The position numbers and the translations under genes are program-made. Shown piece after piece: positions 22,247-30,909 of a stretch of DNA of 64,000 nucleotides (position 1 is its first letter; each line of letters starts with the position of its first letter). Below the pieces are notes generated by a model, which made no database searches, had not been told where the DNA came from, and saw only the letters and a program-made list of their open reading frames with translations. Source of the stretch: Sporosarcina aquimarina (GTDB lineage: Bacteria; Bacillota; Bacilli; Bacillales_A; Planococcaceae); NCBI RefSeq assembly GCF_023715615.1, contig NZ_JAMBOM010000006.1:1-64000 (forward strand). Reading direction: 5' to 3'.

Positions 22247-22793
22247 CCTGCTCGTTTCGGGAGTGGAATCGCCCGTTCTGGAGTGCGACCCGCTCGTTCC
22301 AGGAGAGAACCCGCTCGTTTCCGCGGTTGACCCGCCCGTTCCAGGAGAGAACCCGCTCGTTTCCACGGTTGACCCGCCCGTTTCCAAGGTTGACCCGCTC
22401 GTTCCAGGAGAGAACCCGCTCGTTTCCGCGGTTGACCCGCCCGTTCCGCGAAAGAACCCGCTCGTTTCCACGGTTGACCTGCCCGTTTCGTGAAAGAACC
22501 CGCCCGTTTCCGCGATTGACCCGCCCGTTCCGTGAAAGAACCCGCTCGTTTCCACGATTGACCCGCTCGTTCCAGAAGAGAACCCACCCGATCCCGCGAT
22601 TGACCCGCCCGTTCCAGGAGAGAACCCGCCCGTTTCCGCGATTGACCCGCTCGTTTCCACGGTTGACCCGCCCGTTCCGTGAAAGAACCCGCCCGATCCC
22701 GCGATTGACCCGCCCGTTTCCTGGAGAGAACCCGCTCGTTTCCGCGATTGACCCGCTCGTTCCTCGAGACAACCCGCTCGTTTCCAAGAATAT
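22247..22793. repeat. Tandem array C: 21-bp units, core CCCGCYCGTT
   Basis: About 26 units of 21 bp (one of 22), with core CCCGCTCGTT or CCCGCCCGTT. The tails largely alternate between a type ending GAA (CCAGGAGAGAA or CGTGAAAGAA) and a type ending TGA (CCGCGGTTGA or CCACGGTTGA), giving a 42-bp dimer. A few dimers are broken. There are no spacers. The unit is a multiple of three and lacks stops in several frames, so long repetitive reading frames appear on both strands; I do not regard them as genes. It lies between the convergent dgkB and NUDIX genes. Core sequence differs from arrays A, B and D. Confidence 0.95.
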
Positions 22794-22834
22794 ACCAATC
22801 ATCCGCAAGCCTCTTCATTCACTCTACACTCCAC

Positions 22835-22864
22835 AAAAAAAGCAACGAGCTCAAGGCTCGTTGC
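22835..22864 (-). terminator. Terminator of the NUDIX gene
   Basis: The 9-bp perfect stem GCAACGAGC / GCTCGTTGC has a 5-nt loop, with a T run on the minus strand. It follows the stop codon of the minus-strand NUDIX gene. Confidence 0.9.
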
Positions 22865-22877
22865 CAACCACCCAATC

Positions 22878-23309
22878 TTATTCGATAAACTCCAATGCCT
22901 GGTCTTGCTTTGATGCAAGCTTTGGGAGATCTTCAACAGGAATCCATTTGAATTGGAACACCAGTCCTTCATCCTTGCCATCACCATGCACCTTATAATC
23001 CCATTCACGTTCGTGATCTCCGACATAGTCGAAATGGAAAACGTTTCGTTCGAGTACTTCATCTTTATCTTTTGGGAAAAAGTTCGTTTTATGAAGTTTA
23101 CCACATAATACAAGTTCATCGCGTTGAATTCCGGATTCTTCCTCAATCTCACGATATAAAGCATCGATCAGTAGTTCGTCCCTCTCGATCGTGCCACCTG
23201 GAACTTGGAGTCCAGCTTCAGGGAAGTCCCTATGCTTGAACACAAGAAGTTGGCGGTCTTCTTCTTCGCCTTTGGTTATATAGGCAAGTACTTTCCGTTT
23301 AAGTTTCAT
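22878..23309 (-). CDS. NUDIX hydrolase
   Basis: A 143-residue NUDIX protein. The box GGTIERDELLIDALYREIEEESGI matches GX5EX7REUXEEXGU. It hydrolyses some nucleoside-diphosphate-linked compound; the substrate cannot be told. The ATG at 23309 has GAGGTG upstream; a GTG 9 nt earlier overlaps that site. It lies between repeat array C and the cytochrome bd genes, divergent from the latter. Confidence 0.9.
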   Translation of the reverse strand: MKLKRKVLAYITKGEEEDRQLLVFKHRDFPEAGLQVPGGTIERDELLIDALYREIEEESGIQRDELVLCGKLHKTNFFPKDKDEVLERNVFHFDYVGDHEREWDYKVHGDGKDEGLVFQFKWIPVEDLPKLASKQDQALEFIE

Positions 23310-23499
23310 TGCGTTCACCTCGCTTAATTGTACTAGTATACACTACAATTGACAATAATTCAAGTATTCAAGTAACAAGCTGTCACAACACTATCACTTT
23401 TATTTACCCAATTATGCGTATTTTAATCCAAAGTGGGGAAAGTACTTAGTACGTCATGTTGAATCACTCAAAATAAACTTATTGAAAGGATGTGTCCCG

Positions 23500-23592
23500 A
23501 TGTACAAAAAGCAGGAAAAAGTTCTCATGTGGTTAGCGTTTGGCGTCGCGGGCGTAATGCTTCTCTCGATTGTTGGAAGATTATTTGGATAA
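23500..23592 (+). CDS. Single-pass membrane peptide upstream of cydA
   Basis: A 30-codon reading frame starting MYKKQEKVLMWLAFGVAGV, with a basic N-terminus and one membrane segment at about residues 9-27, ending GRLFG. GAAAGGATG lies 8-10 nt before the ATG. It sits 47 nt upstream of cydA in the same orientation. Small single-pass subunits accompany bd oxidases, but the CydS-like one here is encoded after cydB, so this would be a second. I do not recognise it; the evidence is size, a ribosome binding site, hydrophobicity and context. Confidence 0.55.
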   Translation: MYKKQEKVLMWLAFGVAGVMLLSIVGRLFG

Positions 23593-23639
23593 AAACCAAT
23601 AATTAGCGGGATACTTAATCAGTGAAGGAGGCAACGCAC

Positions 23640-24989
23640 ATGGGAAATGAAGAAGCTGTATTTTTCTCACGCGTCTTAACCGAAACGACCTTATCTTTCC
23701 ATATCATTTATGCCACCATTGGAGTCGGTGTACCACTCATGATTATGATAGCTCAGTGGGTCGGAATTCGGAAAAATGACGAGCATTATATTTTACTCGC
23801 CAGAAGGTGGGCACGCGGATTCGTAATTACCGTAGCTGTCGGTGTCGTAACCGGTACTGCCATAGGGTTACAGCTATCGTTATTATGGCCGAATTTCATG
23901 GAATTAGCCGGCAATGTCATCGCGTTACCGCTATTTATGGAGACGTTCGCGTTCTTTTTCGAAGCGATCTTCCTTGGCATATATTTATACACGTGGGATC
24001 GATTCGAAAACCAGAAAAAACATTTGCTCCTACTTATTCCAGTAGCACTCGGTGCAGCGTTCTCAGCTGTTTTCATAACAATTGTCAATGCATTTATGAA
24101 CGCACCACGTGGTTTTGACATCGTCAACGGTGAACTCGTCAACATCAGCCCGTTGCTAGCAATGTTCAACCCGGCGATGCCAACAAAAGTAGCACACGTT
24201 GTTGTGACCGCATTCATGACGGCAGCATTCGTGTTAGCGGCAATCGCAGCATTCCGATTACTTCGGGGATCTGACCATGTATATCACAAAAAAGCTCTTT
24301 TTCTAACCATGAAACTTGGGTTCATCTTTTCGATTGGTGCCGCAATTATCGGGGATTTTTCCGGCAAGTATTTAGCGGAGTATCAGCCAGAAAAGTTAGC
24401 TGCAGCCGAATGGCATTTTGAAACCACAGACAAAGCGGAGCTCATTTTAATGGGAGTTCTTACAGAGGACAATGAAGTCAAATACGCACTTAAAATTCCA
24501 TACGGACTTTCGATTCTCGCAGCAAACAATCCGTTTGCAGAAGTAACTGGACTTGATCAGTTCCCGGAAGATGAAGTGCCGCCACTTTACATTCACTACT
24601 TATTCAACTTAATGGTCTTCATTGGCATGTGGATGGCACTTTTGTCTGCCATATTCCTGCTAGGGAAGTGGAGAGAATGGAAGTTCATCGCATCGAAATG
24701 GTTCCGCTGGCTCATTGTTCTTGGAGGACCACTTTCGATTCTCGCGATTGAATTTGGTTGGTGGTTTGCAGAAGTAGGTCGGCAACCGTGGATTTTGCGA
24801 GATATCATGAAAGTGTCAGAAGCCGCAACGACAAGTGGTCAAGTGGACATGATGCTCATCCTGTTCTGCTTGCTCTATCTCGTACTTGGTGTCGGAAGTG
24901 TGGTTGTGCTTCGCCGAATGTTCCGTCGTAATCCAGTAGAGAAAGAACTGGAAGACCGTCATGCAATGAAAGGACGTGATGTACGATGA
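23640..24989 (+). CDS. cydA: Cytochrome bd-type oxidase subunit I
   Basis: A 449-residue CydA, the haem-bearing subunit that oxidises quinol and reduces O2 to water. An early RVLTETTLSFHIIYATIGVG carries a histidine in helix 1, ETFAFFFEAIFLG is the conserved glutamate-rich segment, and GWWFAEVGRQPW near residue 375 is the family signature. The short Q-loop and length of about 450 fit the Geobacillus/ythA type of Bacillales. AAGGAGG precedes the ATG at 23640. It overlaps cydB by 4 nt. Confidence 0.95.
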   Translation: MGNEEAVFFSRVLTETTLSFHIIYATIGVGVPLMIMIAQWVGIRKNDEHYILLARRWARGFVITVAVGVVTGTAIGLQLSLLWPNFMELAGNVIALPLFMETFAFFFEAIFLGIYLYTWDRFENQKKHLLLLIPVALGAAFSAVFITIVNAFMNAPRGFDIVNGELVNISPLLAMFNPAMPTKVAHVVVTAFMTAAFVLAAIAAFRLLRGSDHVYHKKALFLTMKLGFIFSIGAAIIGDFSGKYLAEYQPEKLAAAEWHFETTDKAELILMGVLTEDNEVKYALKIPYGLSILAANNPFAEVTGLDQFPEDEVPPLYIHYLFNLMVFIGMWMALLSAIFLLGKWREWKFIASKWFRWLIVLGGPLSILAIEFGWWFAEVGRQPWILRDIMKVSEAATTSGQVDMMLILFCLLYLVLGVGSVVVLRRMFRRNPVEKELEDRHAMKGRDVR

Positions 24990-26011
24990 ACCTTGAGATA
25001 CTCGGAATCACCGTATTATGGACGTTTCTGTTTGGCTACATTATGGTCGGAGCAATCGATTTCGGTGCAGGATTTTTCAATGCATACAGTCTGATCACTG
25101 GAAAACAGCGCGTCCTTACGAAAGTCATTCAGCGTTATTTGTCCCCAGTATGGGAGATCACGAACGTCTTTCTCGTGTTTTTCTTTGTCGGCATCATCGG
25201 GTTCTTTCCGAAGACAGCGTTCTACTACGGGACAACGTTACTCGTTCCAGTTAGTTTTGGTTTGATACTGCTAGCTATTCGTGGGTCCTATTACGCATTT
25301 GAAACATACGGATCCCGCGGGCACAAGGGGTATTCCTTCATGTATGGCTTAGCAGGTTTGCTTATTCCAGCCTCGCTGTCCATTGTGTTGACGATTTCCG
25401 AAGGTGGATTCATCGAACTCGTTGACGGCAATCCAGTACTCGACTATTGGAAACTGTTCACGAGCCCACTGACTTGGTCCATCGTTGTGCTCAGTATTTC
25501 AGCGACGCTATATATTTCAGCAGTATTTCTCACTTGGTATGCCAACAAGGCACGTGACCTAGAAGCAGCAAGTTTACTGCGAAGGTATGCACTCACTTGG
25601 TCATTCCCAACGATGATTGCTGCAGGAGGAATCATTTATGAACTTAAAAAGTATCAGCCAGAACACTACAGCAACATCCAAAACTTCTGGCCAATGTTCC
25701 TAATTTCCTTCCTACTGTTTGTGGGGACAGTATTTTTGCTCTATACAAAGCGCCAATATGGTTGGGCGTTCACATTGCTCGCTGGTCAATTCGCATTTGC
25801 TTTCTATGGATACGGGGCATCACATTATCCATACTTGCTCTATCCGTACTTGACGATTTACGACAGTTTCACAAATCCAGCAATGGCAATCTCGCTCGTC
25901 GTCGTATTCATACTTGGACTCTGCCTACTCATTCCATCACTGATTCTAGTCATGCGCCTATTCTTGTTTGATAAAGACTACGTGCGTGGCAAAGGTGATT
26001 ATCATGCATAA
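24986..26011 (+). CDS. cydB: Cytochrome bd-type oxidase subunit II
   Basis: A 341-residue CydB with about eight membrane segments. The start MNLEILGITVLWTFLFGYIMVGAIDFGAGFF carries the conserved DFGxG motif of helix 1. It pairs with CydA in the cytoplasmic membrane. A 4-nt overlap with cydA indicates coupled translation. A cydS-like gene follows 12 nt later. Confidence 0.95.
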   Translation: MNLEILGITVLWTFLFGYIMVGAIDFGAGFFNAYSLITGKQRVLTKVIQRYLSPVWEITNVFLVFFFVGIIGFFPKTAFYYGTTLLVPVSFGLILLAIRGSYYAFETYGSRGHKGYSFMYGLAGLLIPASLSIVLTISEGGFIELVDGNPVLDYWKLFTSPLTWSIVVLSISATLYISAVFLTWYANKARDLEAASLLRRYALTWSFPTMIAAGGIIYELKKYQPEHYSNIQNFWPMFLISFLLFVGTVFLLYTKRQYGWAFTLLAGQFAFAFYGYGASHYPYLLYPYLTIYDSFTNPAMAISLVVVFILGLCLLIPSLILVMRLFLFDKDYVRGKGDYHA

Positions 26012-26023
26012 GGGGGCGATTGT

Positions 26024-26149
26024 TTGGAACACTTCATCATGTTTTATGCACCATTCATTGTACTAATCGGATTAATCATCATCGCTTTTATCGTTGCACC
26101 AATGGACGGTTGGGTCATAAAAAAGGTCAAAGAGGAAAAGAAGAAATAA
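26024..26149 (+). CDS. cydS: Small bd-oxidase subunit (CydS-like)
   Basis: A 41-codon reading frame starting with TTG at 26024, with AGGGGGCGA upstream. It reads MEHFIMFYAPFIVLIGLIII followed by a charged KKVKEEKKK tail, so it has one membrane segment. The start resembles the N-terminus recalled for Geobacillus CydS (…FLIMYAP…), a third subunit seen in the bd oxidase structure. It is placed directly after cydB and before the operon terminator. The identification is by resemblance from memory plus context. Confidence 0.75.
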   Translation: MEHFIMFYAPFIVLIGLIIIAFIVAPMDGWVIKKVKEEKKK

Positions 26150-26150
26150 G

Positions 26151-26180
26151 AAAAGGGGCTGCGATGGCAGCTCTTTTTTT
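26151..26180 (+). terminator. Terminator of the cydABS operon
   Basis: The stem GGGCTGC / GCAGCTC is extended by A/T pairs and followed by a long T run, right after the cydS stop. Confidence 0.9.
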
Positions 26181-26211
26181 GTAAGTGGAAAGTATTGGTT
26201 AAATGCTCTAT

Positions 26212-26396
26212 TCTGATCAAGGCTTCCTGAATTCCGCTCAAGTGTGTACGTAATCTGATCAAGTCACTCAGAAAGTGATCAACCAAGCCGTGGTTCCGCT
26301 CAAGCAATCCGAAAAGTGATCAAGCAACCAACGAATCCGCTCAAGCAATCAAAAAAGTGATCAAGCAAGCCTCAAATCCGCTCAATCAAGAGACCA
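26212..26396. repeat. Tandem array D: 20-21-bp units, core GATCAAG/GCTCAAG
   Basis: Nine units of 20 or 21 bp. The core alternates between TGATCAAG and CCGCTCAAG (one pair of adjacent GATC units), with variable tails. There are no spacers. As in arrays A and B, the two unit types differ at GATC versus GCTC, but the bases around that core are different. It lies between the cyd terminator and the rlmCD promoter region. Confidence 0.88.
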
Positions 26397-26489
26397 ATCC
26401 TTCCTCATCTTCCACAAAATCAACCCAAGCAACTCGCCTCGACCTATGGTAAACTACAGTACAGACCGAAAACTGGAGGGCACGAACAC

Positions 26490-27854
26490 ATGACCTATGC
26501 AGTACACCAAAACGACCGACTCGTCGTTCACATAGAAGATCTCACACACGACGGCTCAGGCGTCGGAAAAGTCCAAGGCTATCCGCTTTTCATCCCCGGC
26601 GCACTGCCAGGAGAAGAAGTCGAAGTTAAAGTAGGAAAAACACTGAAAAACTACGGATTCGCAAAGTTACTTAACATCGTCACGCCTTCACCTGAACGAA
26701 TTGAAGGACCATGTCACGTATACCCGGAATGCGGTGGATGTCAAATCCAGCATCTAACATACGAAGCACAATTGAAGCAGAAACAGAAAACCGTCCGCGA
26801 CGCAATCGACCGTATTGCAAAACTTCCAGACGTCCCGGTGCATCCTGTACTCGGAATGGAAGACCCATGGCGCTATCGAAACAAATCCCAGATTCCTTTT
26901 AGCGAACGTAATGGCCAAGTCGTCTCCGGATTTTATCGCTCGAAAACGCACCACATCGTCGATACCGACGTCTGCATCATCCAAAGTGAGGAAGCCGACG
27001 AACTCATGGCCATGCTGAAACGCGAACTTCAAATTCTTGGAATCGACGCGTATGATGAACACAAACACAAAGGCTTCCTACGCCACTTAGTCGTCAGGAA
27101 AGCCCGCGCGACTGGAGAACTTATGGTCGTACTCGTCACAGCACGACGCAAATTCCCGGAAGCTGACCAAGTCATCCAAGCCATCAAGCGCGTTGTCCCA
27201 GGCGTCACATCCATCATGCAAAACGTTAATTCACAAAAGACAAACGTCATTTTTGGCAATGAAACCTTAAATCTATACGGCAAAGACGTCATCATCGACT
27301 CAATCGGCGGGGTAGACTTTGAAATCTCTGCACGCTCGTTCTATCAAGTAAATCCTGTGCAAACCGAAACGTTATACAACCAAGCGCTCAACTATGCACA
27401 GCTAACAGGAACTGAAACTGTGATCGATGCTTACTGTGGCATTGGTACAATATCGCTCTTCCTTGCGAAGCAGGCAAAAGAAGTATACGGCGTCGAAATC
27501 GTGCCACAAGCTATCGAAGATGCAAAACGGAATGCTGCGCTAAACGGAATTGACAATGCACATTTCGAAACAGGTGCCTCAGAGGATGTCATTCCGAAAT
27601 GGTACAGCGAAGGAAAAACGTTCGATGTCTTAGTAGTCGATCCACCACGAAAAGGCTGCGACGAAAAGTTGCTCCAGACGATTCTTACGCACAAACCAGG
27701 TCGGGTCGTTTATGTCTCCTGCAACCCGGCAACATTAGCTCGCGATCTTAGAATTTTAGAAGATGGTGGCTACAAAACACAAGAAATACAGCCAGTGGAC
27801 ATGTTCCCTCATTCGACACATTGTGAGGCTGTTGCGTGGTTGGAATCAGTATGA
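26490..27854 (+). CDS. rlmCD: 23S rRNA (uracil-5-)-methyltransferase RlmCD
   Basis: A 454-residue RumA-type enzyme that makes m5U in 23S rRNA (positions 747 and 1939 in Bacillus RlmCD). It has an N-terminal TRAM domain, a 4Fe-4S cluster motif CHVYPECGGCQIQH around residues 74-87, the SAM motif IDAYCGIGTISLFLA, the VDPPRKGCD motif, and the catalytic cysteine in VYVSCNPATLARD. The single-enzyme RlmCD assignment rather than RlmD is by analogy with B. subtilis yefA, which also lies near dgkB. Confidence 0.95.
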   Translation: MTYAVHQNDRLVVHIEDLTHDGSGVGKVQGYPLFIPGALPGEEVEVKVGKTLKNYGFAKLLNIVTPSPERIEGPCHVYPECGGCQIQHLTYEAQLKQKQKTVRDAIDRIAKLPDVPVHPVLGMEDPWRYRNKSQIPFSERNGQVVSGFYRSKTHHIVDTDVCIIQSEEADELMAMLKRELQILGIDAYDEHKHKGFLRHLVVRKARATGELMVVLVTARRKFPEADQVIQAIKRVVPGVTSIMQNVNSQKTNVIFGNETLNLYGKDVIIDSIGGVDFEISARSFYQVNPVQTETLYNQALNYAQLTGTETVIDAYCGIGTISLFLAKQAKEVYGVEIVPQAIEDAKRNAALNGIDNAHFETGASEDVIPKWYSEGKTFDVLVVDPPRKGCDEKLLQTILTHKPGRVVYVSCNPATLARDLRILEDGGYKTQEIQPVDMFPHSTHCEAVAWLESV

Positions 27855-27868
27855 TTAATTAAAATATT

Positions 27869-27915
27869 GCCGTGCTGAAAAAACGATTCTTGTTGGCTTT
27901 TCAGCACGGCTTTTT
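27869..27915. terminator. Terminator between rlmCD and nhaC
   Basis: The 13-bp stem GCCGTGCTGAAAA / TTTTCAGCACGGC is followed by TTTTTG on the plus strand. Confidence 0.9.
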
Positions 27916-27982
27916 GAATTGCAGGAATTGGTTTTGCTTCCAGTGTAAGTAATGTGGAAAATCGCAAATGTGAATTGTACAT

Positions 27983-29278
27983 TTACGATTTTTGAATAGG
28001 ATTATTTTTAGTTTTCGGATACCCGATGAGGATGGCAATGACTCCGCAGACCCCCACTAAAATGGAGTAATACGAGTATTGCATGATTAAAATCGGGGAA
28101 ATGCCAGCGATACTGGCAGCTGCTAAAAATTGTGCACCGTACGGAATTATACCTTGAACGACACATGAAAAAATATCGATGATGCTTGCTGAATTACGTG
28201 GCTCGATATCGTATTGATCGGCAATTTTTTTGGACAATGGACCAGCAATCATAATCGCAATCGTATTATTGGCAGTTGAAAGATCAGTTAAACCAACTAA
28301 ACCTGCTATTGCAAATTTGGCATCCTTTTGCGACTTAATTTTACGCGTTGCAATATGTACGAGAAAATCAATGCCACCATTATGCTTAATGATCTCGACC
28401 ATACCGGCAATTAACATCGCTAAAAACGCCATTTCAAACATATTGCTCATACCGTCACCAATTGCACCGATAACTGTCATCACCTCATAACTACCATCAA
28501 GTAAGCCGATAGTTCCAGCGAGAATGATTCCACTTGCTAATACCGTAAAGACATTTATTCCTATCAAAGAAAAAACAATGACGAATAAATAAGGAATCAA
28601 TTTGTACCAATCAAAGCTAGCATGTGTCACTTGGGCTGTGGAATTCAACGTCAAAAAGGCTAAAATAACACATGTGACAATGGCTGCTGGTAACACGATG
28701 AAAAAGTTAACTTTAAATTTGTCATTCATTTTTGCCCCTTGTGAGCGTACCGATGCGATGGTTGTATCCGAAATAAATGATAAATTATCGCCAAACATAG
28801 CCCCACCAATAACCGTTGCCATTAATAGCGGTATGGAAAGTCCTGTTTGCTCGCCAATCGCTAAACCTATTGGGGCGAGGGCAACAATCGTTCCAACTGA
28901 AGTACCCATTGCTAAAGATATAAAACATGCAATTATGAACAAGCCAACCACTAATAAGTTTTGTGGCAAAATGGATAGTGCGAAGTTTACAGTAGCTTCA
29001 ATAGCGCCCATTCCTTTTGCGGTTTCCGAGAACGCGCCGGCGAGTAAGAAAATAATCACCATTAACATAACGTTCGAATTCCCAGCGCCGGTCGTAAAGA
29101 TTTCAATTTTTTTTGTGATCGTTTCTTTACGGTTCATGAAAAGGGCAACAGCGCTTGCAATTGAAATGGCAACTATTACAGGAAATGCATAAAAATCATC
29201 TAATACAATTCCTGAGCCTATAAACAAAATTAAAAATACAACAAACGGAATTAATGCCCATGGATTTCCTTTTCGCAT
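27983..29278 (-). CDS. NhaC-family Na+/H+ antiporter-like transporter
   Basis: A 431-residue membrane protein with about eleven hydrophobic segments, of the NhaC/ion-transporter superfamily. Conserved segments include GTSVGTIVALAPIG, GGAMFGDNLSFISDTTIASVRSQGA and ADLSTANNTIAI-like LSTANNTIAIMIAG. NhaC-family members carry Na+/H+, malate/lactate or, in some Firmicutes, lysine. The substrate cannot be decided. The ATG at 29278 is preceded by AAAGGAGAGAG; an in-frame start at 29314 is rejected. Confidence 0.85.
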   Translation of the reverse strand: MRKGNPWALIPFVVFLILFIGSGIVLDDFYAFPVIVAISIASAVALFMNRKETITKKIEIFTTGAGNSNVMLMVIIFLLAGAFSETAKGMGAIEATVNFALSILPQNLLVVGLFIIACFISLAMGTSVGTIVALAPIGLAIGEQTGLSIPLLMATVIGGAMFGDNLSFISDTTIASVRSQGAKMNDKFKVNFFIVLPAAIVTCVILAFLTLNSTAQVTHASFDWYKLIPYLFVIVFSLIGINVFTVLASGIILAGTIGLLDGSYEVMTVIGAIGDGMSNMFEMAFLAMLIAGMVEIIKHNGGIDFLVHIATRKIKSQKDAKFAIAGLVGLTDLSTANNTIAIMIAGPLSKKIADQYDIEPRNSASIIDIFSCVVQGIIPYGAQFLAAASIAGISPILIMQYSYYSILVGVCGVIAILIGYPKTKNNPIQKS

Positions 29279-29324
29279 TTCTCTCTCCTTTAAGTAGTGC
29301 GCATCCGTTAACATACAAATAAAG

Positions 29325-29352
29325 GCCCCTTCTAAAATTAATAAGAAGAGGC
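29325..29352 (-). promoter_or_regulatory. Leader hairpin upstream of the nhaC-type gene
   Basis: On the minus strand GCCTCTTCT pairs with AGAAGGGGC across a 10-nt loop, followed by a weak T-rich tail, 47 nt before the start codon. It looks like an attenuator or a leaky terminator. I looked for a lysine-riboswitch or T-box signature upstream and did not find one. Confidence 0.45.
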
Positions 29353-29541
29353 ACCGGATATGCTAGAGTGCATTTTATTTTTCGAGAAAATTGTTATAGG
29401 GTTGATAATGATATCTACTTTTTCATTGCGTAGCAATCATCATACCCATCCTACAATAATTATGAAAAACAACAAATTCATCTTATGAAATAAACCTTAG
29501 AATATAAGAAAATTCATCTCAAGTCAATTTGTTTGTTATTT

Positions 29542-29730
29542 ATGAAAAATATAAAAGAATGGTTCTTGGTAAGTGAAATAGAAATTGACAATAGTATGAG
29601 TTATTTTAGTAATTCTAAACCCTTTGGTATCAAGGGTTTTCAAACAATAAACGCAGTGCACCCGGATATAAGAGAAGAGTTTAGATTTTTTAATAAGCAA
29701 GGATTTAATGTAGTAAATGTATCGAATTAA
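29542..29730 (+). CDS. Possible small hypothetical protein
   Basis: A 62-codon reading frame starting MKNIKEWFLVSEIEIDNSMS. It has no clear ribosome binding site, no motif and no recognised family. It lies alone in an AT-rich 780-bp stretch between the nhaC-type and VCBS-type genes. It may be chance or the remnant of a longer gene. Confidence 0.25.
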   Translation: MKNIKEWFLVSEIEIDNSMSYFSNSKPFGIKGFQTINAVHPDIREEFRFFNKQGFNVVNVSN

Positions 29731-29840
29731 TAAGTAGCAGAGTGTACTCTATTACATCTAATTGAATTATAGTTTGTCCACCATCAACACTCATCACACG
29801 TTGAAGCGGTCGCTTGATGTGTAATAAAATCATATCCCCG

Positions 29841-29873
29841 AAAACCCCTGACTTAAAAATTTAGGGGTTTTTT
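29841..29873 (+). terminator. Orphan terminator
   Basis: The stem AAAACCCCT / AGGGGTTTT is followed by T residues. No sure gene ends just before it; with the doubtful small frame at 29542 it is the only structure seen in 29353-30056. Confidence 0.65.
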
Positions 29874-30056
29874 GAACCGTGGTCGTACTACTGCAAAATA
29901 CTATGGTATTCATCTGTAAGATTAGGCGGATTCAACGAAAACTTGAAATCGGGGATTTAAAATTCTATTTCTTTAATCTCCAAAAACTTGGGTCACTTTT
30001 CTAGGCATATGAATATACTGAGTCAAACGTTTACTTAAGTAGGAGTGATAGGAAGA

Positions 30057-30785
30057 ATGAATTGGAATCATGTAGATCAGCACAGGCAGCCGGAGATTCT
30101 TACGAGTTCATATGGAGATGTCAATGGAGATGGAATAGTAGATGTCGTGTATTTGACGGGAGTCAAGTCAATGGACCCATCTAGCCCCTATTTACGTCAG
30201 ATTATGTTACACGTTCAAGATGGGGCAACGAACAAGGTACACACGGTTTCGCTCAACGAAAATGGAAATTCCGGTTACAACCCGACTGTATTTCTGGGGG
30301 ACTTTACGGGTGATGGCATTTTGGACATTTTAATTAGCATAGACTCAGGTGGGTCGGGAGCTTTTACATTCGACTATGTCTATTCGTTCGTAAACAATGA
30401 AGCGAAGAAATTATTTGATTTTGACCAATATAATGAGCAGAACCAGTACACCGTCACCTATATGGACTTCTTTAAAGTTAACGTTCATAGCCCTGCAACG
30501 GGTAAATCTTATTTGTTAGATATCAGTGGTCGTGGTGCAGAGTATCTATCGCAAATCTATTATCAAAATGGGAAGTTGGAACAGCCGGTTACTGGGATGG
30601 CGGATGGGGTTAGTGGATTTTATCCAGTAGATTTGGATCGGGATGGCGTATATGAAATACAGGCATATCAACAAATTAGTGGGCTTTATCATGCGGACTC
30701 TTTTGGATATATCATTAACACACTGAAATGGGACGGGCAAAAGTTTTCAATTTGGCAACAGTGGTTCGCCCTCTACGGTCAATAA
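30057..30785 (+). CDS. VCBS/FG-GAP repeat protein
   Basis: A 242-residue protein with three calcium-loop-like repeats: GDVNGDGIVDVVY, GDFTGDGILDILI and VDLDRDGVYEIQAY, in FG-GAP/VCBS style. Such repeats form beta-propeller blades, usually on secreted proteins; no signal peptide is visible here. The function is unknown. The ATG at 30057 is chosen, since AGGAG lies at 30041-30045; a GTG at 30045 overlaps that site. Confidence 0.75.
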   Translation: MNWNHVDQHRQPEILTSSYGDVNGDGIVDVVYLTGVKSMDPSSPYLRQIMLHVQDGATNKVHTVSLNENGNSGYNPTVFLGDFTGDGILDILISIDSGGSGAFTFDYVYSFVNNEAKKLFDFDQYNEQNQYTVTYMDFFKVNVHSPATGKSYLLDISGRGAEYLSQIYYQNGKLEQPVTGMADGVSGFYPVDLDRDGVYEIQAYQQISGLYHADSFGYIINTLKWDGQKFSIWQQWFALYGQ

Positions 30786-30817
30786 TTTTAGGAACGATCA
30801 ATTCTCGCACTCTCGGC

Positions 30818-30856
30818 TAAACCGCCAGTGATCCAACCAGGATCCAGGCGGTTTTA
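30818..30856 (+). terminator. Terminator after the VCBS-repeat gene
   Basis: The stem AAACCGCC / GGCGGTTT contains an inner pairing of GGATC with GATCC and is followed by a short T run. It may also end the facing minus-strand gene. Confidence 0.75.
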
Positions 30857-30909
30857 CTTGTATGAAGGAGGTCACCTTAAGAACCGCAATTAACACCTAC
30901 ACGACTGTT

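Noticed and set aside
21892-22818. Long repetitive reading frames (up to 308 codons) on both strands over array C, for example with RAGQPWKRAGS-type repeats
   Set aside because: The 21-bp unit keeps frame and lacks stops in several frames on both strands; there is no ribosome binding site, and the minus-strand frames run into the end of dgkB.
29279-29460. A lysine riboswitch before the NhaC-type gene
   Set aside because: The conserved lysine-aptamer core could not be found on the minus strand; only one hairpin is visible.
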